Notes: generated from the letters alone by a model not told the origin. 61,797 nucleotides of DNA from Pokkaliibacter plantistimulans (GCF_003194385.1 NZ_LAPT01000032.1:1-61797); one strand, 5' to 3'. Positions 9,280-18,454 are shown, counted from the first letter of the stretch. Numbers and translations are program-made.

Positions 9280-11652
9280 ATGACCACCGCTAATAATTCA
9301 ACTGGAACCAACACCTACTCCTCTGTCGATGGGAGTAATACAGCCAGTTATATCAATGCACTTTTAGAAAGCGAATTCACTTACAAATGGGGAGGGGCTC
9401 AGGGCACGGGTGCCACTGTTACCTATAGTATCCCAGGTGCCAATGCTTCTTGGCCCGACTACCCGCTGGGTGATGAGCCAACCTTTATGACCCCTGTAAA
9501 TAGTGAAGTAGCCAATGCCTTTACTGCCGCACTGACAACCTGGTCCAACGTTGCCAATATCACCTTTACCAAGGTGAATGAGAGCGCAACTACTGTCGGC
9601 GATATACGTGTAGCGTATTACGACCTTATGGACAGTGACTCTCTTGCCTGGGCGTACTTCCCTAACTACCCGAGCTGGAGTGGAGATGTATGGTTGAATC
9701 CTGCCCAGGATATCTGGAGCGGTACCGACCTGACATCCGGACATCTTGGCTCGTTGACCCTTATTCATGAAATTGGCCATGCTCTGGGCCTTAATCATCC
9801 CGAAGGCGAAGGCAATACAGCAGGGTATGACCTCAGTACTACTGTGATGTCTTACAACGAACATCCCAATGGCTGGGTTTATGACAACTCTGGAAGCTAT
9901 GGTTATGTTCAGCCTTCGACTCCCATGATCTACGACATCGCAGCCATTCAGTATCTGTATGGCGCCAACATGTCTTACCACGCAGGTAATGATGTCTATA
10001 CCTTTGATCCCAGCACCCCTTTTATTGAAACTATTTGGGATGCGGGTGGTAACGACACTATTTCTATCAGCAACTTCAGTGATGGTTCTGTCATTGATTT
10101 GCACCAGGGCACTCTTAGCTCCATCTATTATCAGGTCGAATCCAACGCAGGCTACCTTGATGATGACCTGTATGATGGCAGCAATAATCTGGGTATCGCC
10201 TTCAATGTAGATATCGAAAATGCCATCGGTGGCAGCGGCAATGATCGTCTGATCGGCAATGCCTTGCGCAATGTCCTCACCGGCAACGCAGGAGACGATA
10301 CCCTGCTCGGCAATGAGGGCAACGATGTGCTGATCGGTGGTGCAGGCAATGACCGCCTGGTTGGCGGCGTGGGCGACGATACCCTGCAGGGCGATGACGG
10401 GAACGACTCCCTGTACGGCGAAGCGGGTAATGACCGCCTGGTCGGCGGTTTAGGCAATGACTTGCTTAACGGCGGAGACGGCAACGATACCCTCTTTGGT
10501 CAGGAAGGGAACGATACTCTGGTTGGCGGTCAGGGTAACGATCTGCTCAACGGCGGCGAGGGTGATGACACCCTGCGTGGAGAAGACGGCAATGACACCC
10601 TGGTGGGCGGCAATGGCAATGATCTTCTGATTGGCGGTGCAGGCAATGACCAGCTTCAGGGCATGGAGGGCAATGACTTCCTCTATGGCCAGGACGGCAA
10701 TGATCGCCTGATCGGCGGAGCGGGTAATGACGTACTCAACGGTGAAAACGGAGAGGATGCACTTTATGGTCAGGAAGGCAACGATCGCCTGATTGGCGGA
10801 GACGGCAACGACTTCCTCAACGGCGGTGAAGGCGATGACAACCTGTATGGCGATAAGGGTGCAGACCGCCTGATTGGTGGACTGGGCAACGATCTGCTCA
10901 ATGGCGGTGACGGTGACGACAACCTCTACGGTCAGGAAGGCGCTGATACGCTGGTCGGGGGTGCTGGTAATGATCTGCTTAATGGCGGTGACGGCAACGA
11001 TACCCTCTATGGCCAGGAAGGGGCTGACACGCTGGTCGGTGGCGCGGGCAATGACCGCCTGATCGGTGGTGCCGACAACGACACCCTGTATGGTGAAACG
11101 GGGAATGATCAGCTGTTCGGTCAGGAAGGCAATGACCGCCTTATCGGCGGGGACGGTAACGATGTACTGAACGGGGGTGATGGCATCGATCAGCTGTTCG
11201 GTCAGAATGGCGATGACCGCCTGATGGGCGGTGCGGGCAATGATCATCTGGTGGGTGGTGAAGGTAACGATACCTACGTATTCGGCCGTGGCGATGGACA
11301 GGACACGATTAATAACTTCGATGCCTCCGACGCTACAGATACGCTGCTGTTCGGTAATGATATTGCTAGCGACCAGTTGTGGTTCTCTCGCCAAGGAGAC
11401 AATCTGCTGGTCTCGATCATCGGCACCTCGGACAGCTCTACCCTGCAGAACTGGTATCAGGACAGTCAGGCTCAGATTGATCAGTTCCAGACAGCCTCTG
11501 GTGACATCCTGCTGTCTTCTCAGATCGACAATCTGGTCAATGCCATGGCGGCCTTCAATCCGCCAGCCACCGGGGAAGTGACGCTGAACAATACCGACTA
11601 TGCAGGCTTGGACACGGTGATTGCGGCAAACTGGAACAGCGCTGCGGCATAA
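9280..11652 (+). CDS. serralysin-family zinc metalloprotease with long RTX tail
   Basis: Third gene of the array, 790 residues. HEIGHALGLNH at about 163-173 and VMSY downstream make a complete M10B active site. The head is clearly different from that of the second gene after the shared first 17 residues, and its codons are more GC-rich. From about residue 310 the RTX tail (about 39 nonapeptides from 317) is nearly identical to the other two. There is no signal peptide, and type I export through the exporter genes at 149-3701 is expected. No serralysin inhibitor (Inh-type) gene lies in the cluster. The same GAGAGGGGACT ribosome site precedes the ATG. Different heads suggest different substrate preferences, which is inference. 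Confidence 0.92.
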   Translation: MTTANNSTGTNTYSSVDGSNTASYINALLESEFTYKWGGAQGTGATVTYSIPGANASWPDYPLGDEPTFMTPVNSEVANAFTAALTTWSNVANITFTKVNESATTVGDIRVAYYDLMDSDSLAWAYFPNYPSWSGDVWLNPAQDIWSGTDLTSGHLGSLTLIHEIGHALGLNHPEGEGNTAGYDLSTTVMSYNEHPNGWVYDNSGSYGYVQPSTPMIYDIAAIQYLYGANMSYHAGNDVYTFDPSTPFIETIWDAGGNDTISISNFSDGSVIDLHQGTLSSIYYQVESNAGYLDDDLYDGSNNLGIAFNVDIENAIGGSGNDRLIGNALRNVLTGNAGDDTLLGNEGNDVLIGGAGNDRLVGGVGDDTLQGDDGNDSLYGEAGNDRLVGGLGNDLLNGGDGNDTLFGQEGNDTLVGGQGNDLLNGGEGDDTLRGEDGNDTLVGGNGNDLLIGGAGNDQLQGMEGNDFLYGQDGNDRLIGGAGNDVLNGENGEDALYGQEGNDRLIGGDGNDFLNGGEGDDNLYGDKGADRLIGGLGNDLLNGGDGDDNLYGQEGADTLVGGAGNDLLNGGDGNDTLYGQEGADTLVGGAGNDRLIGGADNDTLYGETGNDQLFGQEGNDRLIGGDGNDVLNGGDGIDQLFGQNGDDRLMGGAGNDHLVGGEGNDTYVFGRGDGQDTINNFDASDATDTLLFGNDIASDQLWFSRQGDNLLVSIIGTSDSSTLQNWYQDSQAQIDQFQTASGDILLSSQIDNLVNAMAAFNPPATGEVTLNNTDYAGLDTVIAANWNSAAA

Positions 11653-11668
11653 CATCTCGACCAAATAT

Positions 11669-11698
11669 AAAACGGCACCTCGGTGCCGTTTTATAATC
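11669..11698. terminator. bidirectional terminator between the RTX array and the polysaccharide locus
   Basis: The stem AAAACGGCACC / GGTGCCGTTTT has A-rich and T-rich flanks, so it can stop the third RTX gene on the plus strand and the RgpF/HAD gene ending at 11734 on the minus strand. Confidence 0.8.
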
Positions 11699-11733
11699 TA
11701 TGAACTGAATCAATACCCTATTAGCGAACGACC

Positions 11734-13746
11734 TTAATACTTAAGTAAAGGATAACGCCCGTTTGCACATATCAGTCGCCCCCACTTTTTAATTTCCGGC
11801 TCCTGCATTTCATCGTGGGCTAGCCCGCCCGGCAGACCCATTGCCTGCCATTTATCTATCGGATTAAGAATGTGCAGACTCTGAAAACCGAAGTCTCCCG
11901 GAATTTGAGCATCCGCAACGACGTTATCACCGATATGAGCGACCTTGATGCCTTTATCAACGGTCTTTCCTGCCAGCTCACGCCATAGGCTGCCGTTGTC
12001 TTTTCTCAGCCCATTTTCGCTGGAAACCCATATCTGATCCGGGTGCCGGGCACCGATGTGATACAGCAAGCGCTCTATCTGAGCGGCGGAATAATAGGTA
12101 TCAGATATCAGCAGCACTTTTTTGCCGCCTTCAATCAATGAGTTGAACAGCGCCAGCACCTCCTCTTTTGGCTGGCACTCTTCCAGATCCATTTCGAACT
12201 CCAGTTCAGCCATGGCGTCAGGCTCTGCTGGCAGATCAATAGTTGCAGCCAGATGCTGATAGACTTCAACCAACCCTACATCACCTGAGAACTGACGTGA
12301 CTGCCGGCACTCGAACTCGGCTTGATTACGCTCTTTCACAAACTGTTGGGCACTCGGCACAATGCCTGCGCCAAACAACAGCTGGCCTACCTTGAGCTTT
12401 GCATAATCCGGTTGGTAATAGCGACGCTGCAGTAACGTATCAAAAAGATCAAAACTGGCTATATCTGCATTGTGCAGCTGATTGGCATATTCACTGAGAG
12501 GCTGGTGATACTGTGTATAGATGTAGCCTTTATCAAGCGTAAACTGCCCTGTCGGTGGATGATAGAAAAATGGCTTGTAGCCGTTATGTTTCACAAGCAG
12601 AGGAAGAAGACGTTCCAGCGCATGCAGCTCGGAACCATCATTGGCCAGCGGCTCTTCTGGAAAATCGCTGTATGACCAGGCCTGATCAAACAGCTGCTGC
12701 AGAGCAGCCGGGCGCGCCCAAAACATTCCGCCAACGGGATAGGCCAGGAAATCCTCCTCCAGAGCGATATTCCATTTTTCCAGATAGTGTCTGGCTGCCT
12801 GCTTGTTCATTGTCCAATGATTTACCCAGCTTGGCATTAACCAATAGGAAGTCGGAAAGAACATCCCCAAATCATCGTTATGGGCGAACAACTGCAGTAT
12901 GCCGCGGATGACACCGGCATCGCCTAATAAGTATTCATTGAGATAGTCTGACCATTGAGTTTGCTCACGGCCTGAGTAAAGTGATTTTTTGGAGTGCAAA
13001 TGCCCAACCAGGTCGTAATGCTTGAGCCTCTCAGAGAACTCCACCAGCAATGGGCCAAAGTTTCTTCCGCGATTGGTTGATACCGCGCAATGAATTTCCC
13101 TTGCCTCAGGACATCGGCCAAATACTGAGTGCACCTCTTCCACCCATGTTGGGTGAGCTACACTGACATAGATATCCACCTTTATTGGTAAGCTTTTTAA
13201 TAAAGTGGCAAAGCGCCCAATAAAGTCTTTGTAGTAAATGTGCAGACAGAGTGCGATCTGCATATTCTTATAGCTGTTGTCAGCCAGATCGATCGGAAGT
13301 GATTGCGAAGGTTGCCAGAGCGGTTTAACACTATGAATTTCTCTGCCTTCTTTCTGACCAGCGTACAGATAATGCTCCAGTGCACCAATACCTGAGAAAT
13401 ATACGTCCAGATTACGTCGCATGTAGTCTTCGGTATCGAATTTCGCGGAAGGAGAAACATTCGAGTACTGTGATTTTCGGCAATAGTCAGCAAACGCTGA
13501 TGATGCATCGCCGAATTGATGAAGGCTTCTGCTGTTATACCATTCAAAGTCAAATAAGCAGTCATGAGTCGCTTTGTCTAATAATGCCGCATCTCCAGCA
13601 TCAGACCTGACCTGTATTGCCTTAAACTGCTGCTGTAACTTTTTTTTGCGCCATTGCTGTTTGACTTTGACCAGAAACCGCAATGCCTGGGGGTTACGTT
13701 TACGTAGGTAATCTTTAAGTTTCTTTTCCAATACTTTCCGTGACAC
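11734..13746 (-). CDS. RgpF-like (rhamnan synthesis F) protein fused to a HAD-like domain
   Basis: Large cytoplasmic polysaccharide-biosynthesis protein of about 670 residues. The middle (about 165-400) matches the rhamnan synthesis protein F family (ALCLHIYYKDF, HLHSKKSLYSG, GGMFWARPAAL). The C-terminal part is HAD-like, with motif I FDLFDTLL, motif II LLISDTYYS, a Lys in GLRKDNGSLW and motif IV HIGDNVVADAQ. The basic N-terminus is unassigned. The open frame reaches TTG at 13776, but GTG at 13746 is better placed behind AAAGAAAGG and was chosen. It lies 69 bases after the partner gene at 13816-14856, counted from that start, on the same strand. The chemical step is unknown: RgpF proteins act in rhamnose-glucose polysaccharide assembly, but no rhamnose pathway genes are in the window. 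Confidence 0.75.
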   Translation of the reverse strand: MSRKVLEKKLKDYLRKRNPQALRFLVKVKQQWRKKKLQQQFKAIQVRSDAGDAALLDKATHDCLFDFEWYNSRSLHQFGDASSAFADYCRKSQYSNVSPSAKFDTEDYMRRNLDVYFSGIGALEHYLYAGQKEGREIHSVKPLWQPSQSLPIDLADNSYKNMQIALCLHIYYKDFIGRFATLLKSLPIKVDIYVSVAHPTWVEEVHSVFGRCPEAREIHCAVSTNRGRNFGPLLVEFSERLKHYDLVGHLHSKKSLYSGREQTQWSDYLNEYLLGDAGVIRGILQLFAHNDDLGMFFPTSYWLMPSWVNHWTMNKQAARHYLEKWNIALEEDFLAYPVGGMFWARPAALQQLFDQAWSYSDFPEEPLANDGSELHALERLLPLLVKHNGYKPFFYHPPTGQFTLDKGYIYTQYHQPLSEYANQLHNADIASFDLFDTLLQRRYYQPDYAKLKVGQLLFGAGIVPSAQQFVKERNQAEFECRQSRQFSGDVGLVEVYQHLAATIDLPAEPDAMAELEFEMDLEECQPKEEVLALFNSLIEGGKKVLLISDTYYSAAQIERLLYHIGARHPDQIWVSSENGLRKDNGSLWRELAGKTVDKGIKVAHIGDNVVADAQIPGDFGFQSLHILNPIDKWQAMGLPGGLAHDEMQEPEIKKWGRLICANGRYPLLKY

Positions 13747-13815
13747 CAGAAATACCTTTCTTTTGTGAAACAGCAATTAAATAGAGCAATACACTTTCGC
13801 TTCAATTACTTTCAG

Positions 13816-14856
13816 TCAAGCAAAGATTGTCAGCGGATTGATCACACCAAGCCCTGCATTATCATCATCAATATCAAATAATTTTTTCAGTTCTGTAGGC
13901 AGGTTACTAAAGCTTTTAATCATTGCGGCATACATGTTTTCCACATCCTGCCCGGTCGCTGCCACATCAGATCGCAACATGTCCTCTGCATAGCTCATGG
14001 CTCCCGCCATGATCACTTCGAGCTCATGAAAATGACGCTGCACATGCGTTAATCCACCATAGGTCATCTGTAGTTTCCCTGACGAATCAACAGACATATT
14101 TTTCAGCTGACCATTAGGAGAGGTCAATACAGCCTCAAGAAACAGCGAGCGATCCAGCGGTATGTAGCCCTGCCCTAGAGCCACTCCTTCTTTTAGCGCA
14201 CCATGCATTCTAGCCCGGTACTGGCCGACCTCGATCTCACCAGCACGAGTCGCTATCCAGTAAAAGCCTTGTGTATCGGTGCCGTGTAATAGCGTTATCA
14301 GTTTTTGAATGGTACCGCTGTAACCCAAGTCGACCAGTGCTGAGCCAGCCGATGACAACATAGGTGCTGAATAGCGCAAGTAGGCATCTCTGGTAGGCTG
14401 AGCACAAGCAGCGAGCCGAGAAACGTGCTCTTTGAATACACGTATTACTTTTTCTTTATCGTCTGGTAAGACAACTTCCATTGCCTTTTGCGCAGGACTG
14501 AAGATGCTGTCTACCTCTGAATTCTTCAGACCCAGCCGCTTCTCACACAGCTGTTTTAGATTACCGCTAAACGCTCCCTGCAGGGCCAACTCCCAGCATT
14601 CAGGACGATCTAGCATGGCCCGATAGAGGAAGGTACGTGAAGCCAGCAGGTAGTGGGTCTGTACATCCGGAACCAACCCCTGATGCCGTAGCTGCTCATA
14701 CCCTTGCAGCAAAAAATACCCCTCACGCGCCAGAAAAAGCAGGTTGTCAACGCCATACTGACTCACCTGCTCTCCCAGCCAACGGTAGTAGTGAGCCAAT
14801 ACAGGGCCAATAAAACAGACACCAAAGTCTTGTAGCTGCTGCTTCGACAAACTCAC
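13816..14856 (-). CDS. HAD-associated polysaccharide biosynthesis protein, function unknown
   Basis: A 346-residue protein starting with GTG behind AAGGAA. It resembles the region that often follows the HAD-like domain in large polysaccharide-biosynthesis proteins: GPVLAHYYRWLGEQV near the start, then NLLFLAREGYFLLQGYE, ASRTFLYRA and SALVDLGYSGTIQKLI. Here that region is a separate gene, transcribed just before the RgpF/HAD gene, so the two products may work as a complex. No signal peptide or membrane helix is evident. The function call is from family resemblance only. Confidence 0.6.
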   Translation of the reverse strand: MSLSKQQLQDFGVCFIGPVLAHYYRWLGEQVSQYGVDNLLFLAREGYFLLQGYEQLRHQGLVPDVQTHYLLASRTFLYRAMLDRPECWELALQGAFSGNLKQLCEKRLGLKNSEVDSIFSPAQKAMEVVLPDDKEKVIRVFKEHVSRLAACAQPTRDAYLRYSAPMLSSAGSALVDLGYSGTIQKLITLLHGTDTQGFYWIATRAGEIEVGQYRARMHGALKEGVALGQGYIPLDRSLFLEAVLTSPNGQLKNMSVDSSGKLQMTYGGLTHVQRHFHELEVIMAGAMSYAEDMLRSDVAATGQDVENMYAAMIKSFSNLPTELKKLFDIDDDNAGLGVINPLTIFA

Positions 14857-15178
14857 CTTGTATTCCTTAGTCGCTGAAATTAACTACGATGAGAGAAAAA
14901 TCCTCATCAACAAATGAGACAACTTCCCATTTAGATAACATTTGGGAGCAAAAAACTACGCGCTTGCTACTTTTCCTGCAAAGTGGTTTATGATGGCTTC
15001 CTGCCTCACATAACTGAACCGCCCGGGTTGATCTTCGACACGGGAGTGCTCAGAGTCTCAATTGAGACAAGCCATGCATTTAACACAGAGCCTCCATCCG
15101 TGCTGCTGGAAAGGATACCAACAATAAAGATGACCGCTTGCAGAACTTCTGTGTTACCAGACCAGCTTAAGGATTAGC
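14857..15178. other. divergent intergenic region with a 14-base palindrome
   Basis: No gene was accepted here. A weak promoter-like pair toward the plus strand is TTGCTA (14964-14969) and TATGAT (14989-14994), but the 19-base gap is long. GTCTCAATTGAGAC at 15055-15068 is a perfect palindrome in the presumed leader of the glycosyltransferase gene and could be an operator or an RNA hairpin. A 64-codon open frame at 14983-15177 looks like chance. Confidence 0.4.
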
Positions 15179-16327
15179 GTGAATCGTTGCCTAATGATTG
15201 CCAATACGTCTTGGTACTTGTTCAACTTCCATCAGGGTTTAATCCTGGATTTGCAGGAGGCAGGCTGGGAGGTTGAGACGGTAGCGCCTGAAGATGATTA
15301 CACCGTTAAACTGCAAGCAATCAGCCAGCGGCATCATACATTGCATATGCATCGTCGGGGTGGCAACCCGCTAAAAGATCTTATCGCTTGCAGGGAGCTA
15401 TTCTGCCTGTTCCGTCAGCGCCAGCCACAGGCCGTGCTTAACTTCACGCCCAAACCCAATGTTTATGGCACCCTGGCAGCACACTGGTTGGATATTCCCG
15501 CAATTAATAACATCACTGGTTTAGGAACGCTCTTCGCTGAACCCACAATCATGAACAGGGTAGCGCAATTTCTATTCAGGATATCGCAACCCAAAGCTCA
15601 TCACGTGCTGTTCCAAAATCAGGATGATCGCGCCCTATTCATTGATCGCGGCTATGTAGCAGCAGAGAAGACATCACGGATACCGGGGAGTGGTATTGAT
15701 CTGAACCGCTTCATTCCAACAGAAGCCCCAAACGATGGCATTGTCAGATTTATCCTGGTCGCACGTATGTTGCGGATGAAGGGTGTTGAGGAGTTTGTCG
15801 AAGCGGCCAGGCAACTGAGAGCCGAGCGATCAGATGTTGAATTTCTACTGCTCGGCCATGTGGATGCGGGGAGCGCCAACAGTATCAGTGAGTCACAAAT
15901 CAAGGCCTGGCACAAAGAAGGGGTCATCAACTATCTGGGCGGCGTGAGTAATGTGGCACCGAAAATTGCTCAGGCGGACTGTGTTGTTTTACCCTCTTAC
16001 TACCGCGAGGGAGTACCGCGCTCGCTGCTTGAAGCGGCGGCTATGGCTAAGCCTATCATTACGACCGATACCGTTGGCTGCCGAGATGCGGTTGATCACG
16101 GTTTGACAGGGCTGATATGTCAGCCACGAAATGCTCAGTCACTCAAAGATGCACTGACAGAAATTGCTAATATGTCTCACATCGAGCGAGTCGCCCTGGG
16201 ACAAGCCGGGCGTATTAAAATGCAGAAGTCCTTTGATGTGAACCGTGTGATCAAGGCGTATATCACCCTGCTTGCCCCCTTGAAAGAAACACCTGCGCTA
16301 GAGACTCTCATCACTGATACCAAGTAG
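15179..16327 (+). CDS. glycosyltransferase family 4 protein
   Basis: A 382-residue GT4 enzyme of the GT-B fold, resembling capsule and O-antigen enzymes such as CapM/PglA-like GalNAc or glucose transferases. It should add a sugar from a nucleotide donor to a lipid-linked glycan at the inner membrane face. The N-terminus has NTSWYLFNFHQGLI, the middle NFTPKPNVYGTLAA and NNITGLGTLF, and the C-terminal donor domain has LPSYYREGVPRSLLEAAAMA, with the ExxxxxxxE-type motif of GT4. The start is GTG, preceded by AAGGATTAGC. It is divergent from the RgpF/HAD genes and lies 71 bases before pgi (from the chosen pgi start) with no terminator between, so the two may share a transcript. Donor and acceptor cannot be read from sequence. 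Confidence 0.85.
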   Translation: MNRCLMIANTSWYLFNFHQGLILDLQEAGWEVETVAPEDDYTVKLQAISQRHHTLHMHRRGGNPLKDLIACRELFCLFRQRQPQAVLNFTPKPNVYGTLAAHWLDIPAINNITGLGTLFAEPTIMNRVAQFLFRISQPKAHHVLFQNQDDRALFIDRGYVAAEKTSRIPGSGIDLNRFIPTEAPNDGIVRFILVARMLRMKGVEEFVEAARQLRAERSDVEFLLLGHVDAGSANSISESQIKAWHKEGVINYLGGVSNVAPKIAQADCVVLPSYYREGVPRSLLEAAAMAKPIITTDTVGCRDAVDHGLTGLICQPRNAQSLKDALTEIANMSHIERVALGQAGRIKMQKSFDVNRVIKAYITLLAPLKETPALETLITDTK

Positions 16328-16398
16328 CGCAATAAAGCCTTTAAACTTACCGTCTATATTGCCCGAGTAAGTTGAAACGAAGATCAGAGCTGGAATTA

Positions 16399-18066
16399 AT
16401 GGTAAGTAACATGGAAAGAACTCAGTTTGCAGATATGCAGGACTCTCCATCCTGGAGCGCCCTACTTGAACATGCAGATCAATTGGCATCCTCTCACATC
16501 TATTCGCTTTTCGAGCAAGATCAGGCGCGTTTCGAGAAGTTCCATGTATCCAGCTCTCCTATATTGTTTGACTACAGCAAACAACTATTGACAGAACAAA
16601 CAGTCGAACTGCTCTTCAAGCTTGCAGAAGAAAAGAAGCTTCCAGAGCGTATTGCTGCCCTGTTCTCAGGTGCGCATGTAAACACCTCTGAAGATCGCCC
16701 CGCGATGCATTGGGCGCTTCGCTCACCAGCAACAGACCATACTTTTTACAATGGCGACGATATTTCTCAGCCGGTAGCCGCAGAGCTAGATAAGATCGCA
16801 GGCTTTGCTGAAATCATTCGTAGTGGTCAGTGGCGTGGCTTTAGTGGTTATGCCATTACTGATGTGGTCAACATTGGCGTTGGCGGGTCAGACCTTGGCC
16901 CTATGATGAGCTGCATGGCACTTGAAGATTGTATAGATGTAGAGCCAACGCCACTGCGAATCCATTTTGTATCGTCAATGGATGGCACCCAGCTTTCACC
17001 TCTGCTGGATAAGCTTAATCCCCATACCACTCTGTTTATTCTTTCATCGAAATCCTTTACTACCATTGATACGCTGTCGAATGCAGCTACCGCTCTCAAT
17101 TGGCTAAATCAGGCATGCTCTGAGAAAGAGAAGGTACTTTCCAGTCACTTTATTGGTATTTCTGCACAACAGGACAAGATGTCAGCGTGGGGAATTCCGG
17201 AGTCCAATCAGCTGTACTTCTGGGATTGGGTAGGTGGTCGCTACTCCATGTGGTCGAGCATTGGCTTCCCTATCGCACTTAAACTGGGCATACGTGCTTT
17301 TAGGCAGCTCCTTGCCGGTGCCCACTGTATGGACAAGCAGTTCCAGAATACTCCGTGGAAACAAAATCTACCTGTATTGCTGGGTTTGATTGGTGTCTGG
17401 AATAGTAATTTCCAGAAAATCAATACGCACGCCATCTTGCCCTACGATGGCCGGTTAAAGTATCTACCGACTTATTTAAGTCAGTTAGAAATGGAGTCTA
17501 ACGGCAAGTCTGTCACGCGCGCTGGTCAGTCTGTTGCTTTCAAAACCTGCCCTATTCTTTGGGGTGAGGTGGGCCCGAATGCTCAACATGCGTTTTATCA
17601 GCTTTTACATCAAGGTACCGAACGTGTGAGCTGTGATTTCATTGCTCCGGCCATGCGCTATCACGAGCACACCAATCCCTCACTAACTCAGCAGCATGAG
17701 CTAGCTTTAGCCAACTGTTTTGCTCAGTCACGCCTCCTGGCACTGGGAGAGCGCGTTTTACCCGATAGCAGTAGCCTGCCCAGCTACAAGCGCTATCCCG
17801 GCAACCAACCTAGTTCAACCATTATTCTTGACGAACTAACCCCCTTTAGTCTTGGCGCACTTATTGCCTTGTATGAACACAAGGTGTTTGTTCAGTCAGT
17901 GATTTGGGATATCAACCCCTTCGATCAGTGGGGCGTTGAACTGGGTAAGAAGCTGGCCTCTGACACACTGGAACTGCTGCAAGGCCATCGAAGCCTGGAA
18001 GGTTATGACCCAAGCACTTCAGGCCTTGTTGCGCATATCGTCAATGCATGGAAACAAAACAGCTAG
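16399..18066 (+). CDS. pgi: glucose-6-phosphate isomerase
   Basis: Interconverts glucose 6-phosphate and fructose 6-phosphate in glycolysis and gluconeogenesis, and feeds nucleotide-sugar synthesis. Family signatures are clear: VNIGVGGSDLGPMM, ILSSKSFTTIDTL, DWVGGRYSMWSSIG, and near the C-terminus INPFDQWGVELGK with the catalytic Lys region. The product is about 555 residues, the normal length. The open frame extends to TTG at 16372, but ATG at 16399 has GGA spacing and ATG at 16411 is also possible. Location directly before yjbEFGH matches Escherichia coli, where yjbEFGH follows pgi, so this is a conserved neighbourhood. No hairpin follows the gene. Confidence 0.96.
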   Translation: MVSNMERTQFADMQDSPSWSALLEHADQLASSHIYSLFEQDQARFEKFHVSSSPILFDYSKQLLTEQTVELLFKLAEEKKLPERIAALFSGAHVNTSEDRPAMHWALRSPATDHTFYNGDDISQPVAAELDKIAGFAEIIRSGQWRGFSGYAITDVVNIGVGGSDLGPMMSCMALEDCIDVEPTPLRIHFVSSMDGTQLSPLLDKLNPHTTLFILSSKSFTTIDTLSNAATALNWLNQACSEKEKVLSSHFIGISAQQDKMSAWGIPESNQLYFWDWVGGRYSMWSSIGFPIALKLGIRAFRQLLAGAHCMDKQFQNTPWKQNLPVLLGLIGVWNSNFQKINTHAILPYDGRLKYLPTYLSQLEMESNGKSVTRAGQSVAFKTCPILWGEVGPNAQHAFYQLLHQGTERVSCDFIAPAMRYHEHTNPSLTQQHELALANCFAQSRLLALGERVLPDSSSLPSYKRYPGNQPSSTIILDELTPFSLGALIALYEHKVFVQSVIWDINPFDQWGVELGKKLASDTLELLQGHRSLEGYDPSTSGLVAHIVNAWKQNS

Positions 18067-18146
18067 AGTGTGCAAGAAAACACTTTATAGTAGAGTACCT
18101 AAGTTTTTGGCTAGTACTGCTGTAGAAGTTTAGCCCCCAAGCTCTG

Positions 18147-18160
18147 CAGGAGGCCTCCTG
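18147..18160. promoter_or_regulatory. perfect 14-base palindrome upstream of yjbE
   Basis: CAGGAGGCCTCCTG lies 65 bases before the yjbE ATG, in the 159-base gap after pgi. It could be a dimeric regulator site or a short RNA hairpin. I did not see a convincing RcsAB box, although yjbE is Rcs-controlled in Escherichia coli. Confidence 0.35.
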
Positions 18161-18225
18161 TAAGAGAATGGCAATGTCGTGAATTCGGCTTGCCGTTGTT
18201 CATTACGTAATGAAAGGACACAGCT

Positions 18226-18447
18226 ATGAAAAAGGTTATTTGTGTTGTTGCACTGGCGATGGGTGTTTCATCCATGGCATTCGCTGAATCAGCCAAAGGC
18301 CCTGCTACTGGTGCAGGCCTGTCAGGTGGTGCGATTGCAGCCGGTGTAGTTGTAGGTGGCGTGCTGATTGGTGCCGCGGTTGGTGGCGGTGGTGACGGTG
18401 CTTCCGGTACTTCCGGCACAACCGGCACAACCGGCACAACCAACTAA
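18226..18447 (+). CDS. yjbE: YjbE/GfcA-like small Gly/Thr-rich secreted protein
   Basis: A 73-residue exported protein. Residues 1-20 form a signal peptide ending in AFA. The rest is rich in Gly, Ala, Val and Thr (GGAIAAGVVVGGVLIGAAVG, then GTTGTTGTTN). Sequence identity to YjbE cannot be judged by eye in such low-complexity protein. The call rests on size, composition, signal peptide and its place as first gene of a pgi-yjbEFGH block. In Escherichia coli this operon affects exopolysaccharide, and the GfcABCD homologues take part in group 4 capsule secretion. An AAAGGA ribosome site precedes the ATG. The C-terminal Gly-Thr-Thr repeats are encoded by three exact GGCACAACC units (about 18415-18441). 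A hairpin follows the stop codon. Confidence 0.8.
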   Translation: MKKVICVVALAMGVSSMAFAESAKGPATGAGLSGGAIAAGVVVGGVLIGAAVGGGGDGASGTSGTTGTTGTTN

Positions 18448-18454
18448 GTTGTAA

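Noticed and set aside
4660-11300. Regular 27-base periodicity resembling a repeat array such as CRISPR
   Set aside because: The period equals one RTX nonapeptide, stays in frame and lies fully inside coding sequence. There are no constant repeats with unique spacers.
4604-11664. Long open frames on the minus strand across the RTX genes (104 to 404 codons)
   Set aside because: They are mirror images of the 27-base RTX repeat, recur in the same place in all three genes and have repetitive, low-complexity products. No ribosome site or family resemblance supports them.
14983-15177. 64-codon open frame ending just before the glycosyltransferase start
   Set aside because: No ribosome site and no recognisable product; it spans the likely promoter/leader and a palindrome. 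Better explained as chance.
18147-18180. RcsAB box upstream of yjbE, as in Escherichia coli
   Set aside because: TAAGAGAATGGCAAT shares only the first few bases with the known box; the match is too weak to report.
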